Part shown: positions 24,205 through 34,941 of the stretch, piece after piece | Layout: each line of letters begins with the position of its first letter | Position numbering within the stretch: the stretch's first letter is position 1 | Origin: Zancudomyces culisetae | Taxonomy: Eukaryota; Kickxellomycota; Harpellomycetes; Harpellales; Legeriomycetaceae | Length of the DNA stretch: 64,000 nt | Assembly (NCBI GenBank): GCA_001969505.1 | Contig: LSSK01000073.1 | Span: forward strand, 41,516 to 105,515 | Direction of reading: 5' to 3' | The notes under the pieces: model-generated | What the model saw: only the letters and a program-made list of their open reading frames with translations | Database searches by the model: none | What the model was told of the DNA's origin: nothing | Program-made: the position numbers and the translations under genes

Positions 24205-26598
24205 GATTCCTCAAATATACCAAAATCTAAAGTCAAGAGGACAGTACTTTTTTTTTTGTATAGCTTTGAATTTGATTTTAAGCGGCTCCAAAGTTGGGTT
24301 TGGTAGGGGCGTTATCAAGGATAAACAAGAATTTTTCATTGCAGAAATTTTCGCAATGACTTTGATTTTGTAGAAAAGCCATTGGGCGGTTGGCAACTTG
24401 ATTTTCCAATTCAAATGGAGCCATTGAGATGTATTTGATCTACCACACCTAAATGATAAAAAAAAATTTTTTTCCATATCACACTACACCTAATGTGCTG
24501 GGGGGATGGGGTGAAAAGTTTGGTATAAAAAGGCAGATTTGTTTCTAAAGTTTATGGATTGAGAGCATCACTGCTTATACCTGTATGAAAAATGACTGTC
24601 TTTGGTAATATTGCGAATACTACCTGGCGCTTGTCTTTGGATAATATTTTACCTTAAACTAAACTATATTCCCGTTCTAAACAATAAGTAAAGTCGCTCT
24701 ACCTACTTTATCTTACAAAACATACTGAATGAGTGAATGAAAGAAGCAAAAATTGAAAATACATACAACGTTTGGTATAAGAGGTTAAACGATATCATAT
24801 ACACTAACCCTTGCATTTCTTCCAGTAAATTTTTCTTTGTTATTGCAAACACCTGCCATCCATAAAGTTGAAGCAAACCATGAAAGCCTGATTTGAAGAA
24901 TCCATTTAATCTTGTGAGGTTACTTATACTTATACTTATCCATTGAGTTGAATGTATTTTATGGTGCATTAACTCCGCGCTCCAATATCAATAAATCATT
25001 TTCAAGTGTCTTTTCAACTTTTATCAACATGAGTCTGGTTTAGATACAAGAACCCGCTTTTAAAAGGTACAAGCAATAACTTTACATTGGATGGGTTTTT
25101 TTCAAGGTTGGTTTCCCGTTTTTTTTCCATCACAATAATACCTACCTTTCCAATAAAAGAAATACAAAGTTTGCAGGTATTAGCGATTCCTGGGGCAGTA
25201 TTCTCTACCACAATCCACAAGAACAACCTGTGTTTAGACACAAGGGATGCCAACTTTTACTCCCACTCGTTGATTGTATAGATACATTTTATTAGTTTGT
25301 AAAATGGTTGAAAAATAGACAAACTAAAAAGCTCGCCCACCAAGAAAATTAAAAATATTCATCAACTCGTAGATGTCTATAATTTGATGGTTAAGACTTG
25401 AATAGTGCTACATTACACAAGAATAACGGAAATCTAGTACCCAGAAAGAAACAAGAATGGATACTATAAATCACTAGATGTAGCTCCCGTTTGAAATGGT
25501 GTGTATAAATAATCAAGAATAGAAAAACCACCAGTGGCATAAATACCAAGGTTATATCTGCTTTATTAGTCTTGTTCAGAGGGCATGTGTAACCGCGATA
25601 GTGTAAAAGAAATAACAGCAAGTGTATCTTTTCATTATGCTTAGGCCCACAAGTCCTGTCGGTGGTGAGCTAGCCTATACACTAATGTGTATATTATTGA
25701 ATGTTGATTCCATTATATTTTTTGTCATGGGATTTTTCAGCACCTCAGATATGTGCTAAACACGCAGTATTAGTGGTACAAGTAGCATTTTTTGTATAGC
25801 ATTTATAATATCAACGTGTTGAGACTTTGTAACTGATCTGTGTTTCTATACTTTGTTTGAGATCAGACCTTTTTAATACACGTAATCTCATGTATAATCA
25901 TCCTGTGTTCAATAACAATATGAACCTACTTTATTAAATAGTAAGTCTTCATGTTACTCTCAATGATAAATCTTAAAATAAAGCTTTATTCCACAATAGG
26001 CACAATTACAGTTAGCCATACTCCTTAAAAAAGCTAAAAATCACACAGTATGAGAAAGGTAAATCTACATAATAATATATGATTTAAAATAGAGTTGGTT
26101 GCTATCTTTATAAAAGTTAATGCTTTCTTGTTCTTTTATTACACTAGAAACTTTATTTACAAAAATAGGCACGACTTAAGCTGTATAATAATTTAATCAA
26201 CAAACCAACAGTTCGGCAAAACGCAATTAAAATTCCTGTGTTAGAACACCTGTTTTTATACCGTTGTATAAGTGTTGCAGATACTTTAATCTTGATTTAG
26301 TAAAGTAGGTCATATATTACACTATGTGTATATTCCATAACCAATAAATACTAACCAGTGCTCATGATGGTGGTACTCTCGCAATGCTTGCGAAATCAAT
26401 GTCAAATTTTAACTTGTACAAAAGATATGATGCCAATTCTAATAAAAACTATTAGAATAATGTTTTCTAGTTAGAATGAGTAGTTTTACGTAGTTATATT
26501 TGTATGTATTGTATTTAAAATCAAAAGATTCAGATAACTAATAAATTATATAGCTGGCATATGAAACAAATTGTTATAAAAATGTTACAAAAAAAGTA
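24205..26598. other. Intergenic region, MRPS9 promoter side to tRNA pair
   Basis: About 2.4 kb with no supportable protein gene; short ORFs on both strands overlap one another and lack family character. It contains the A9T7 tract of the MRPS9 promoter, an imperfect (ACTTAT)3 repeat near 24921-24940, and a perfect 9-bp hairpin (ATTCTAATA/TATTAGAAT) at about 26437-26459 upstream of the tRNAs. Confidence 0.45.
24458..24473. promoter_or_regulatory. A9T7 tract upstream of MRPS9
   Basis: Nine A followed by seven T, 254-269 bp before the MRPS9 start codon. The core is identical to the AATTTT-type growth element reported for mitochondrial ribosomal protein promoters in non-Saccharomyces yeasts. The regulatory role here is inferred from position and gene function. 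Confidence 0.45.
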
Positions 26599-26671
26599 GC
26601 CTTCTTGGCTCAGTTGGCAGAGCGTCTGCCTAGTAAGCAGAAGGTCGTCGGTTCGATTCCGACAGAAGGCA
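26599..26671 (+). tRNA. tRNA-Thr (anticodon AGU)
   Basis: A 73-nt intronless tRNA including the discriminator A. The acceptor stem GCCTTCT pairs with AGAAGGC. The D-arm carries the A box (TGGCTCAGTTGG), and the anticodon stem TCTGC/GCAGA encloses loop CTAGTAA with anticodon AGT, read as IGU after deamination and decoding Thr ACU/ACC/ACA. The T-arm contains the B box GGTTCGATTCC. It is followed by only three T residues before the next tRNA, so it has no strong terminator of its own. Confidence 0.97.
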
Positions 26672-26677
26672 CTGTTT

Positions 26678-26749
26678 GCCTGATTAGCTCAGTGGTAGAG
26701 CGTTGGTCTTGTAAACCAAAGGTCGAGTGTTCGATCCACTCATTAGGCA
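26678..26749 (+). tRNA. tRNA-Thr (anticodon UGU)
   Basis: A 72-nt intronless tRNA. The acceptor GCCTGAT pairs with ATTAGGC with one G-T pair; the A box is TAGCTCAGTGG; the anticodon stem TTGGT/ACCAA holds loop CTTGTAA with anticodon TGT, decoding ACA/ACG; the B box is GTTCGATCC. It begins six bases after the preceding tRNA-Thr and is followed by a T6 run. The two sequences differ throughout the stems, so this is not a recent duplication. Confidence 0.97.
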
Positions 26750-27336
26750 TTCTTTTTTGCGACTTCAACAATTCATTTTTAATTGCTTTTATAGCGAATC
26801 AATTGCGTTTTAGAAAAGGATAGGCTTTGTTTTGACAGTTAGATCTTACAACCATTAATCACACACAAAATGTATTTTATTTGATTGTCATTACCGGGCA
26901 GGGTGGTCAAAGAGGTGCAAGGAAAGAGATATTCACATTCTCAACATACAAAGATTATTTAATGCTAGTCATTAAATGCTAATTATGACCAGTTGAGTGA
27001 TCTGTGGTGTGTGACAATAATTGAAAGCGTTCAGTGCTATATCAAACTCAACAGTCGACTTAGATACGAAACATACCAGATTGAGTATACTATTAGTGAT
27101 ATACTACAACTCATATTCAGATACCAAGCATTAGTTTATGCAACATACCCATAGTAGTTGATCAAACCAAAGATACCTGCATCCGAAAACCTATTTACTG
27201 ACACTTTGTTCAAATTAGGAAAGTTTGTTTATTTTTTTAAAAAAGAGAAATAACACTGATAAATAAACAATTTCCAGGTATCGTACCAAAAAAAATAGCC
27301 ATTTAGAAAAAAACAACCAAGCAGTGATATTGGTAA
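26750..27336. other. Intergenic region downstream of tRNAs and of SHP1
   Basis: Contains the tRNA terminator and the 3' flank of SHP1 (-). The remainder is AT-rich with no supportable gene. Confidence 0.5.
26753..26758 (+). terminator. RNA polymerase III terminator (T6) for the tRNA-Thr pair
   Basis: A run of six T residues starting four bases after the second tRNA-Thr. It is the first strong Pol III terminator after both genes, since only TTT separates them, which supports one shared primary transcript. Confidence 0.8.
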
Positions 27337-29432
27337 TCAAGACAAATGCTGGATTACCACAGATTGCAAAAGCTTAGCATCAGAAATGGTGGCACTTTCG
27401 TCCGAGAGAACAGCGTTTGGAAACTGTGTCTTCAATACGTATTTTCTTCCTTTTGCAGCCTCAGGCTTTTTCCTATTTGTAAAGTAGCAGTTACATTTAG
27501 CATGTTGGTAACCAACCCTTTATACTCAAAATTGGATACAAAAAATTAAGTATTTACATATCAATAGCGCGGCGAATATCGGCAACAGTGTGTAAGTGGT
27601 TGAGCCTTAAAGTAAATCGCGACCCATCACACAACCTAACTTGAATTTTTGTGAAAGGCAAGCCTTCATCAACTTGAATTGGTTCGCTGTCTGCTGACTG
27701 AGAAATACCAGTGGTAGCAGGTTGAGTGGAAGATGACACCCCCACAACACTGGGCGTAACTTCGCCCAACCTTCTCCCCCTTCCCTCAAACGGAACAAAC
27801 TTCTTGGGAGGTGGGGTATAGTCTTCATTATTTCGTTGCTGTACCCGAAGTTCTACGTGTTGCCCAGGGCGAATATTCAATAGATGTGTAGGAGCATATC
27901 TATTTGTTTTTTATCCTGGGTTTACTGGTGCGAAAAAAAGTATAAAAATCACAAGCGTAGTTGTGTAGATAAAAGGCTGGATGTCGCTCATAGAATTAAA
28001 ATTTAAAAAGTGAGAAAAAGTTCGTTCTTACCCTGCAAGTATGGATCTTAAATATTCTTGCGTGTTGGGGTCATCATTGGAGTGAAGAGGTCCATCGTCC
28101 ATACTGAATCCATTCCTCCATATTGTCAGGTTTCTAATCACAGGCTCAGAGTCTGTTTCTTGAGAGTTGTGATCTTGCTCAGTAGGTGTATCGTTGACCA
28201 ATGTTCTTCCTAGTAAACCAAGTTATTTTTAGATAAGAAAAGACTTTAGCTAGAGTCGCCTGTATTATTATTACCAGCGAAATATAGAAATACATCACCA
28301 ACTATTATATACCAATAGGAGTCGGGTCAATAACAAAATTTGCATGGTACAAACCTTTTCCTTTAAAAGCCCCAGAGGAGTTCAATGTCTGTTCTGGCTC
28401 TAGGGAACTTCCACCTCTAAATCCATATTATTACTATTAATAAAGATTTAAAATTATTTTTAATACCGCATTCTTACTCTGCTGCCTTTTTCAATATCTT
28501 TTCAATCAAGTTGGCATTCGCTTCTCTTTCAGATTTTGGTGCCCTAACTGCCATTCCACTATTATATCAGCAATAAAGGTTTTGGTTTCTAATCTCATTA
28601 AAACTTTGCACATCGGCACAGATACAATAATCCAATTATCAATAAACCAGTATTCCACAACAAATACCAATAAACCTAGTGCAACTGACCTTTTTTCACC
28701 GCCAGTATAAAAATCAACCTCGTTGTCGCTTTTCTCCTCTTCTTCGAAATCTAACGTTGCAATTCGTGATCTATATATCAATAATTTGAGGTTATTCACA
28801 TTGTACAATATATCCAAAAGAGGAAGAGGTTCAATGTGGAGAAACTGAACTAAATGTCAAATTAAATAAGCAAACAAACCTTGTTTTATAGCCTCTTTGA
28901 GCGCCGAATGTATTATTCCCGGTACTACGTGTGACCCTGGCCTGTGCTTCCTCCATTGCCGACTCGGACTCCTCGGATTCGGAGCCTTCTTGATAATCAT
29001 AATCATCGTCAGACCCAGCCTTCTTTTCGAGGTTCCTGGGGCTTGAAGCACTTCCAGACGCTCTTGGTGCCCCAGTACTCTCTGGATTTTCGATTTCATC
29101 ATAGCAGCTACTTAATGCAACCTAAATATTCAATTTTTTCTTTAAATTTGTACTATTAAATAGTTCGCACATAATCCTCCTCCACACTTATTTATGAATG
29201 GCAGGAAATTATAGCATAAATTTCATTCACTTTTCCTTATGATTAATATAGATACAAGCAAAAAATGGTGTATTCTTTTGCATTTTTTTGAATTTTTTAA
29301 GAGCTTGTCAGGACAACTTACATTTAGATCCCAATTACTGGATTCAAGATAAAATCTCGCCTTGTCTTCTTCTACAGGATTTATCAAAATGAATTGCGCA
29401 ATCAAATCGTTCTTTTGCTCGTTTGTAGACAT
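27337..29432 (-). CDS. SHP1: Cdc48/p97 cofactor Shp1/p47 (UBA-SEP-UBX), eight exons
   Basis: Exons are 29432-29322, 29121-28880, 28770-28690, 28558-28478, 28416-28355, 28209-28032, 27899-27558 and 27472-27337; the frame is continuous and encodes 410 residues (S. cerevisiae Shp1 has 423). It is an adaptor that brings ubiquitylated substrates to the Cdc48 segregase and activates PP1 (Glc7). An N-terminal UBA-like domain spans exons 1-2 (ARFYLESSNWDLNVALSS). It is followed by an acidic linker, the SHP-box-like FYTGGEKRSGMAV, the SEP domain in exon 6 (LTIWRNGFSMDDGPLHSN), and a UBX domain in exons 7-8 (IQVRLCDGSRFTLRLNH, ending FPNAVLSDESATISDAKLL). Donors include GTTTGT and GTCAGT, showing relaxed splice sites. 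The start is the only family-like ATG in exon 1. Without the last exon the UBX fold would be truncated. Confidence 0.92.
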
Positions 29433-30151
29433 GGTTCGTGTTAGGCCTGTTTTTTGGTTTCTTTGAATTATAATGCTTGCAAAAAATAACATTAAAAGTG
29501 TGTTGAGTTTGATTTCTTTTATTTAGGAAACTAAATTCCCCACTTCATGTGCATTTGCAGTAGTTTGTTACTCATTGGCCCGAAAAACAACCAAATTGCG
29601 ATTTTATTTTTTTCCAAACCAAACAAACTTGTTAATTCTCCAAAATATCAAAATTAAAGCTATGCCCCAATATGTCCTGTGGTTGAGAGCCCCACTCAGC
29701 TACAAGACATAGGAGTTAAGACAGTTTGTCGTATTATTTGTATGCTTATTACCCAGGGTATTTCTAAAATGCAACATCTTTCCCTCCGAAATGATTTCTC
29801 TTTTTCCCTAGCAATGAGCTCCTGGATATATTTATTGGGTACATGTCACAAACAAAACATAAGGCGGACCCCTGCTGGGGGACATCATACAACTACCTAA
29901 GCAATGAAAACTCCATCCATGTATACACCGGATATATGAGGTGTAAGGTCATAGTATAAAGTAGATATATTGACAATAAATATGTACAAATGTGTATGGG
30001 AGGCGTCTCTCCAAAACTAAAAACTACAAATTACAACTATGCCACAGTCTGGGTTTCTAACTAACGCTTATAAAAAACGAGTTTTACTGTATTTCTCGCT
30101 TCTTCATCCACAGAATTGGAAAAATTAAAGTGAAAATTTCTGCAATCGCCC
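29433..30151. other. Intergenic region between two minus-strand genes
   Basis: Upstream flank of SHP1 and downstream flank of the DUF4604 gene. Only short ORFs without recognisable features are seen, and no RNA gene. Confidence 0.5.
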
Positions 30152-30766
30152 TCACTCATCCTCAAAAGAAAGTAGATTTTTATTCCTTTTAACACTCTTA
30201 ACACTCCCAGCATTAGTTTTTCGATTTTTTGGCTTTCTCAGCTCTGATCCTCCCCTTGCAACCGATTCCTCAGAATCTTTTCCTCGACCCGGTTTCGGGT
30301 CTGATACATTTTCCTCTGCTTTAGAGCCTATATCCAAACTTCGTTTACTCGCCCTAAAGACTAAAGATGCAATTCAAATAAGTTCAAGATCTCACATTAC
30401 TATCTGTGTTTTGTTTTATTTTATATTTTTCAAAGAATAATAATTACCTGGCGGCTTATGAATAATTTTCGCCACTTCGGCTTGTTCCATTATCTCGCTA
30501 TTTCTATCATCAGACCCTTCTTGTTCAGTTTTATTATATTCAGTTGACTTCCTATGTTCAGAGTCAGTTTTATGTGCTTCTCGAAGTTCTCTCCTCGCCT
30601 TTTTATCAAGCAATTCGAATCCATGTTGGTTTTGCATCGCTTTTGAATGAATCGTTGGTGTTTCAGGCACTGAAGACAAAAGCTTCTTTATGAATGCTGG
30701 TTTATTATCCTGGTATACCAGGTTGTGCCCGGCTTTACCCGCTGCCTTTTTATTTCGAAAAACCAT
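30152..30766 (-). CDS. DUF4604 / KIAA1143-like small nuclear-type protein, two exons
   Basis: Exons 30766-30448 and 30360-30152 encode 175 residues. The N-terminus HNLVYQDNKPAFIKKLL matches the start motif of the DUF4604 family (Pro-Ala-Phe followed by a basic helix). The junction restores IIHKPPVFRASKRS, similar to the I-I/V-Y-R-K-P motif of human KIAA1143. The end NLLSFEDE matches the conserved LLSF-acidic terminus. The rest is Lys/Glu/Ser-rich and probably disordered. Function is unknown in all organisms; the basic composition suggests a nuclear location. Reading through the intron would replace the conserved middle motif with NYYSLKNIK and stop, so the spliced model is preferred. The gene is divergent from TOK1. 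Confidence 0.8.
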
Positions 30767-32228
30767 TTTTTTCTCTTTTTATGGAAATTGTATTTAGAAA
30801 GGACAACACACTTTTTTCCAACATTTATTTCAAATCAGGCGTAAATGTTGATACCACTGTTTATTTTCATCAAAAAATTGTTTTCCTTGATAGGTCATTT
30901 GAAAAGATAAAATATTCACAACTCAGGGCCAGCTAGGGCATTATTTTTGCTGTTAAAAGAAACAACAGCTACATAATCTAAGTACAATAACTTCTGTAGC
31001 GGCTCAATGATTAATATATGTTGTAATATAATATTGATAGTAGCTCACGTAGCACAATAAAATTGATCTATAAAACTTCAGAATCATAGTGCTATATTCA
31101 TGACACTAATACTTAGGGTGTATAGATGCCAGGAACGTTTTTTGCTGTATAAAGCACATACAATCGCTCCTAACGAAACATGAAAAGATTTTTAAATCTG
31201 GAAGAAAATACTGGATATTTTCTTAAGCGGGCAGAATATACTAGATGTTTGAGTGCAAACTGATATATTTAGTCTGGGCATTTCTCCAGAGCTAGTTATT
31301 AGACCCTCTCTCCTTTTGTTTGGGCCAAAAATCATTCTTCGCATAAAAAAGGCGTTTTTGCTTGGTCAGTTAACAAATATGTCAAGATGGAAAGCAGAAT
31401 CAAACAAGTTAAGAATAAGCATGATAATTACAAGCTAGTCTAGGAGGATGTGATACAGTCAAACCTGTTTTTTTTTGAGTAGATGAGGCGAGAAAATTTT
31501 CTACGCCTCATTTAAGCCGTTTTTTCTACGCTTCTAAAAAAAAACAGAAATATACACAAAAAAGTACACAAAATTCAAAAACGACCCATAAATGATCAAC
31601 AGGGCCATACACTTCATAATATTGAATCACATTTCATAACTAAATAGATCCGACAAGCATTCAGCAATCATAAAATGTTGTATTGGTGCCAACCATGTTG
31701 GTTATAGTCAGTGCCACATTTTTAGTTTATTTAGGAATACGTATTATTTCTCGTTTTTTCAAAGGATAGGTGTAACATCAAGTGTAGAATGTTAGGGTGT
31801 AGGGAGATGAGGGGAAAGACTGGTGAATATTTCGTAGCTTGATTTTTGTTTATTGTGCAGGTACCATATATTATTGATATAAACCAATAGCTTTGACAAA
31901 ATTTTTGCCCGCTCAATTAAAAGCAATATCCCATTTCTTTAGCTTTGCATTTGGCAATACACCAGAATAGGAAACCATGACCAAACAAATCTAAAAAGGA
32001 TGTGTAGACAATACTTAGTGCGGGAAGGGATAACCAACATGCTTTGTTACAAAATAAGCTTATATATATTTTTCAAAGCGATTTTTTTTAGAGCCTTGAC
32101 ATTTGTAGTAATGGAAATATTAATAACGTGTAAAAGAAAGCACGGTTGATTATAAACATACGAAAAAGGCACCTATATAATAATAGTGTAAAAACGACAT
32201 TAAAATCGGTGTATGTATTAGAAATAGT
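30767..32228. other. Divergent promoter region between DUF4604 gene and TOK1
   Basis: About 1.5 kb upstream of both genes. The notable feature is a near-perfect 29-bp palindrome at 31483-31511 flanked by T- and A-runs. Other ORFs here are short and overlap on both strands; none is supported. Confidence 0.5.
31483..31511. repeat. 29-bp near-perfect palindrome
   Basis: ATGAGGCG, AGAAAATTTTCT, one unpaired A, then CGCCTCAT. Both the outer arms and the centre are self-complementary, so the whole element can form a cruciform or bind a symmetrical dimer. A related TTTTCTACGCTTC lies 20-30 bp downstream, resembling the right arm TTTTCTACGCCTC. It is located about 720 bp from each divergent start codon. 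Confidence 0.8.
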
Positions 32229-34683
32229 ATGTATTTAGACGATACAAAAACTAAGGACGGCAGTTATGATGATGAAAAAAACAAGGAGGATACGACCTCC
32301 AGATGTAATACCACATTGCATTCTTTCAGTCCAGAAATTACTATTAGTAATACTGATAGTAGCAGCAGTTGTAGCTCTTTAGAACCAGGAAAATTGTATA
32401 AAGATTGGAGAATGCAAAGTCCGAGCACTAGAGAAAGCACCAGAATAGTAGCTAGTGTAGCCGGATGGCTGATTCCGGTCAGCCTACTGGTCAATGGATC
32501 GTTTTATGATGCCGAGTTTCTAGCCACGACTATTAAGCATAAGAATATGCCTGGTGAACCTCAAGGTAATAGCGCCCAACGGTTATATTTTTACATTAGC
32601 GCTGCCTGTTTATTTTTCATTAAACTACAAATATAAAATATAATACTGACTATCTGGCGGGCATAGCCGCTGGGCGTTAGCAAACATAAATATCATAACC
32701 TTTTATCTTATTCAAATGTAGGGATCAGTCAAGGTAGAAATCAAAATACTGTATTTGAGTGAATGTTACCAGCTACAAAACGGTTGATTACCATAATTTC
32801 TTTCAAATTTAAGAATCTAATATCTACTTTACATCCAAAATAGCCGAATATTTTGCCATAAAAATACCTATGATTATCATTTGTTTAATTGCGACGACAT
32901 CGTTTGTGCTGCGGTGTCTAAACTTTGATGTTATGGTTACAACTGTGATTACCGTATTTTGCATCATTGTTAGTGGTAAGAAATGCAATGTTATCCTATA
33001 TATTGAAGCAAAATTCTATACTGATAGCTAGACTACCATTTTTCTATCACAATTATGATGCACCAACCTCACATAGTCAAGATTTATATCATAAAGAACA
33101 ACTTTTTCAATGTTATATACCTTTCTAGGAATTCTTCTATTGGTTCTTTCAGTTCACATGACAATTAGTAAAAGGCTTACCCTTAGTGTAGCAGATACTA
33201 TTCCAGATGTGTTTATGTACTTTGTTGGGGTTGCACTGTTTATTACAATTTCAGCGCTCCTAATTATTGATTATGTTCGTGTATCAGATTTTCGGCGTAA
33301 AGGTATGTTCTTGTAAAAATTCCTTTTGCATGTGGAGAGGGAAGGGGGTAGATACCTATCACATGACATTAAAATTAATCAAAAGCTGCATTTAACTATA
33401 TAAAAGTTGTATCATTTTAATAATTAGGATCAGGGATACCAAAGACTCATATGCTGCTCTTGTTCAGTATTATTTCTGTATATTCATGGGCTGCATTTGG
33501 TGGAATAATACTTCACATTCTAGAGGACACATATTTCTATATTGGCTTTTACGCAAGTATAGGTAATATATATTTAAAATTGTAGTAGTAGGTTTAAATA
33601 TACTGTTGAAAAAACAACCTGAAGCGATAATTTCACACACAATTGCTCTACAATAGTATCGATGACGACCATCGGTTTCGGTGACGTGTATCCTACATCA
33701 ATCATTGGAGAAGTGGCATATATTGCTTGGGCATCTATCGGGATGGTAATTACAGGTATATTCTTGGTAAATACAAAGAATGTAGTAGTAGATATTGTCG
33801 CTGCAAACTACACAAAAAAAATACGTGAAAGGCAGGACCTCCGAGCCAAAAAGAGTTTTATTCAAAACAACATTGTAAATCCTCAGAATAAAAGGCTGAA
33901 AATAGCACCAACTAGTAATAAGAAAAAACGTCGTTCGGCACCAAGTGTCAAAACGCAAAAAATAGGAACGCTTTTGAGAATCCCAAGCGAGATATTTTCC
34001 ATAAGAAAGCTCGGTAGAGGAGATACTGTTCGGTCTTCTATCCGGAGAAAGAGACGACAGGCAATCAAGTTAATTAACAATGAGTTTGCTTGGGTGTTCT
34101 TATTTGTGCTGTGTTTGTGGTAGGTATTCCTGCTGGTATATCAGCTATATGAAACAAAAGCAAGAAAAATATACGGATCTATTTTAATTGTATCCTTCAT
34201 AATCAACACAAATATATTTGACGAGTGAAAGGAGGGGGTAATATTTGAGTATTATAAAACTAACACATCGAAAACCCAACTCTACAATATAGGATATTTT
34301 TATCCACTTGTTTTTATTTTTTAGAAAAGAGGTGGTTATTTTTTGAATGCATGTGGTTTACATTTGTAGCATTCACAACAATAGGTAAAAATTTAAATAC
34401 ATTTTATATATGGAAGGGTGGGATGACTAGAAAAATAGGAAAAACGATGAAAGCCTGAGTGCATCACTACATACACATATTACTGGAATACTTCTAACAG
34501 ATTCATAAATTAACATGTAAACAAAATCTAATAGGCTACGGAGACCATACATTAGAGAGCCAAAATGGAATAATATTCTTTACAGCCGTGTCAATATTTG
34601 CGACCTCTAGTTTTACTGCTCTACTGGTAATATCGGTAGATATAGTTCGAAAAAAAGTAAAACAATGGGTAGATAGAGAATAA
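32229..34683 (+). CDS. TOK1: TOK1-type outward-rectifier potassium channel (two pore loops, eight helices), seven exons
   Basis: Exons 32229-32565, 32844-32975, 33129-33302, 33428-33562, 33657-34119, 34293-34384 and 34535-34683 give 493 residues in one frame. The product is a plasma-membrane K+ channel of the fungal 8TM/2P class. A Ser-rich cytosolic N-terminus (about 1-70) precedes helices 1-5. Pore 1 has filter TTIGFGD (262-268), and helices 6-7 flank a basic cytosolic loop (RRKRRQ region). Pore 2 has TTIGYGD (442-448), followed by helix 8 and a short basic tail. Both filters are intact, so conduction is expected. The last intron interrupts the glycine codon of the second filter. Exon 6 is required: it supplies the end of helix 7 and the FLEKRWLFFECMWF turret that aligns with known channels. 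S. cerevisiae Tok1 is longer (691 aa), mostly in its C-terminal tail. Confidence 0.9.
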
Positions 34684-34941
34684 CATCTTTTTTCCAATTC
34701 ACAGTACTTTCATGCTTGCATAAAGTCTCTTTAATTTTGTATATTACTGTTATGTTTATTCCATGTAAATTACCATTATGTATTTTTCTGAACTCAATAA
34801 TTAAGTGATTTGTTTTTGTTTTTGCTTTTTTTTTGTTTAGTACACAAATAGCATGCCAAAAATGAATATTTGTGCGTAACAATTACAGAAAGAATAATGC
34901 AATTTGTATAAAAAACTTAACAGATACGCTCATAAGCTAAG

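Noticed and set aside
24703-25281. Overlapping ORFs of 60-90 codons on both strands
   Set aside because: They overlap each other, include simple repeats and show no family similarity.
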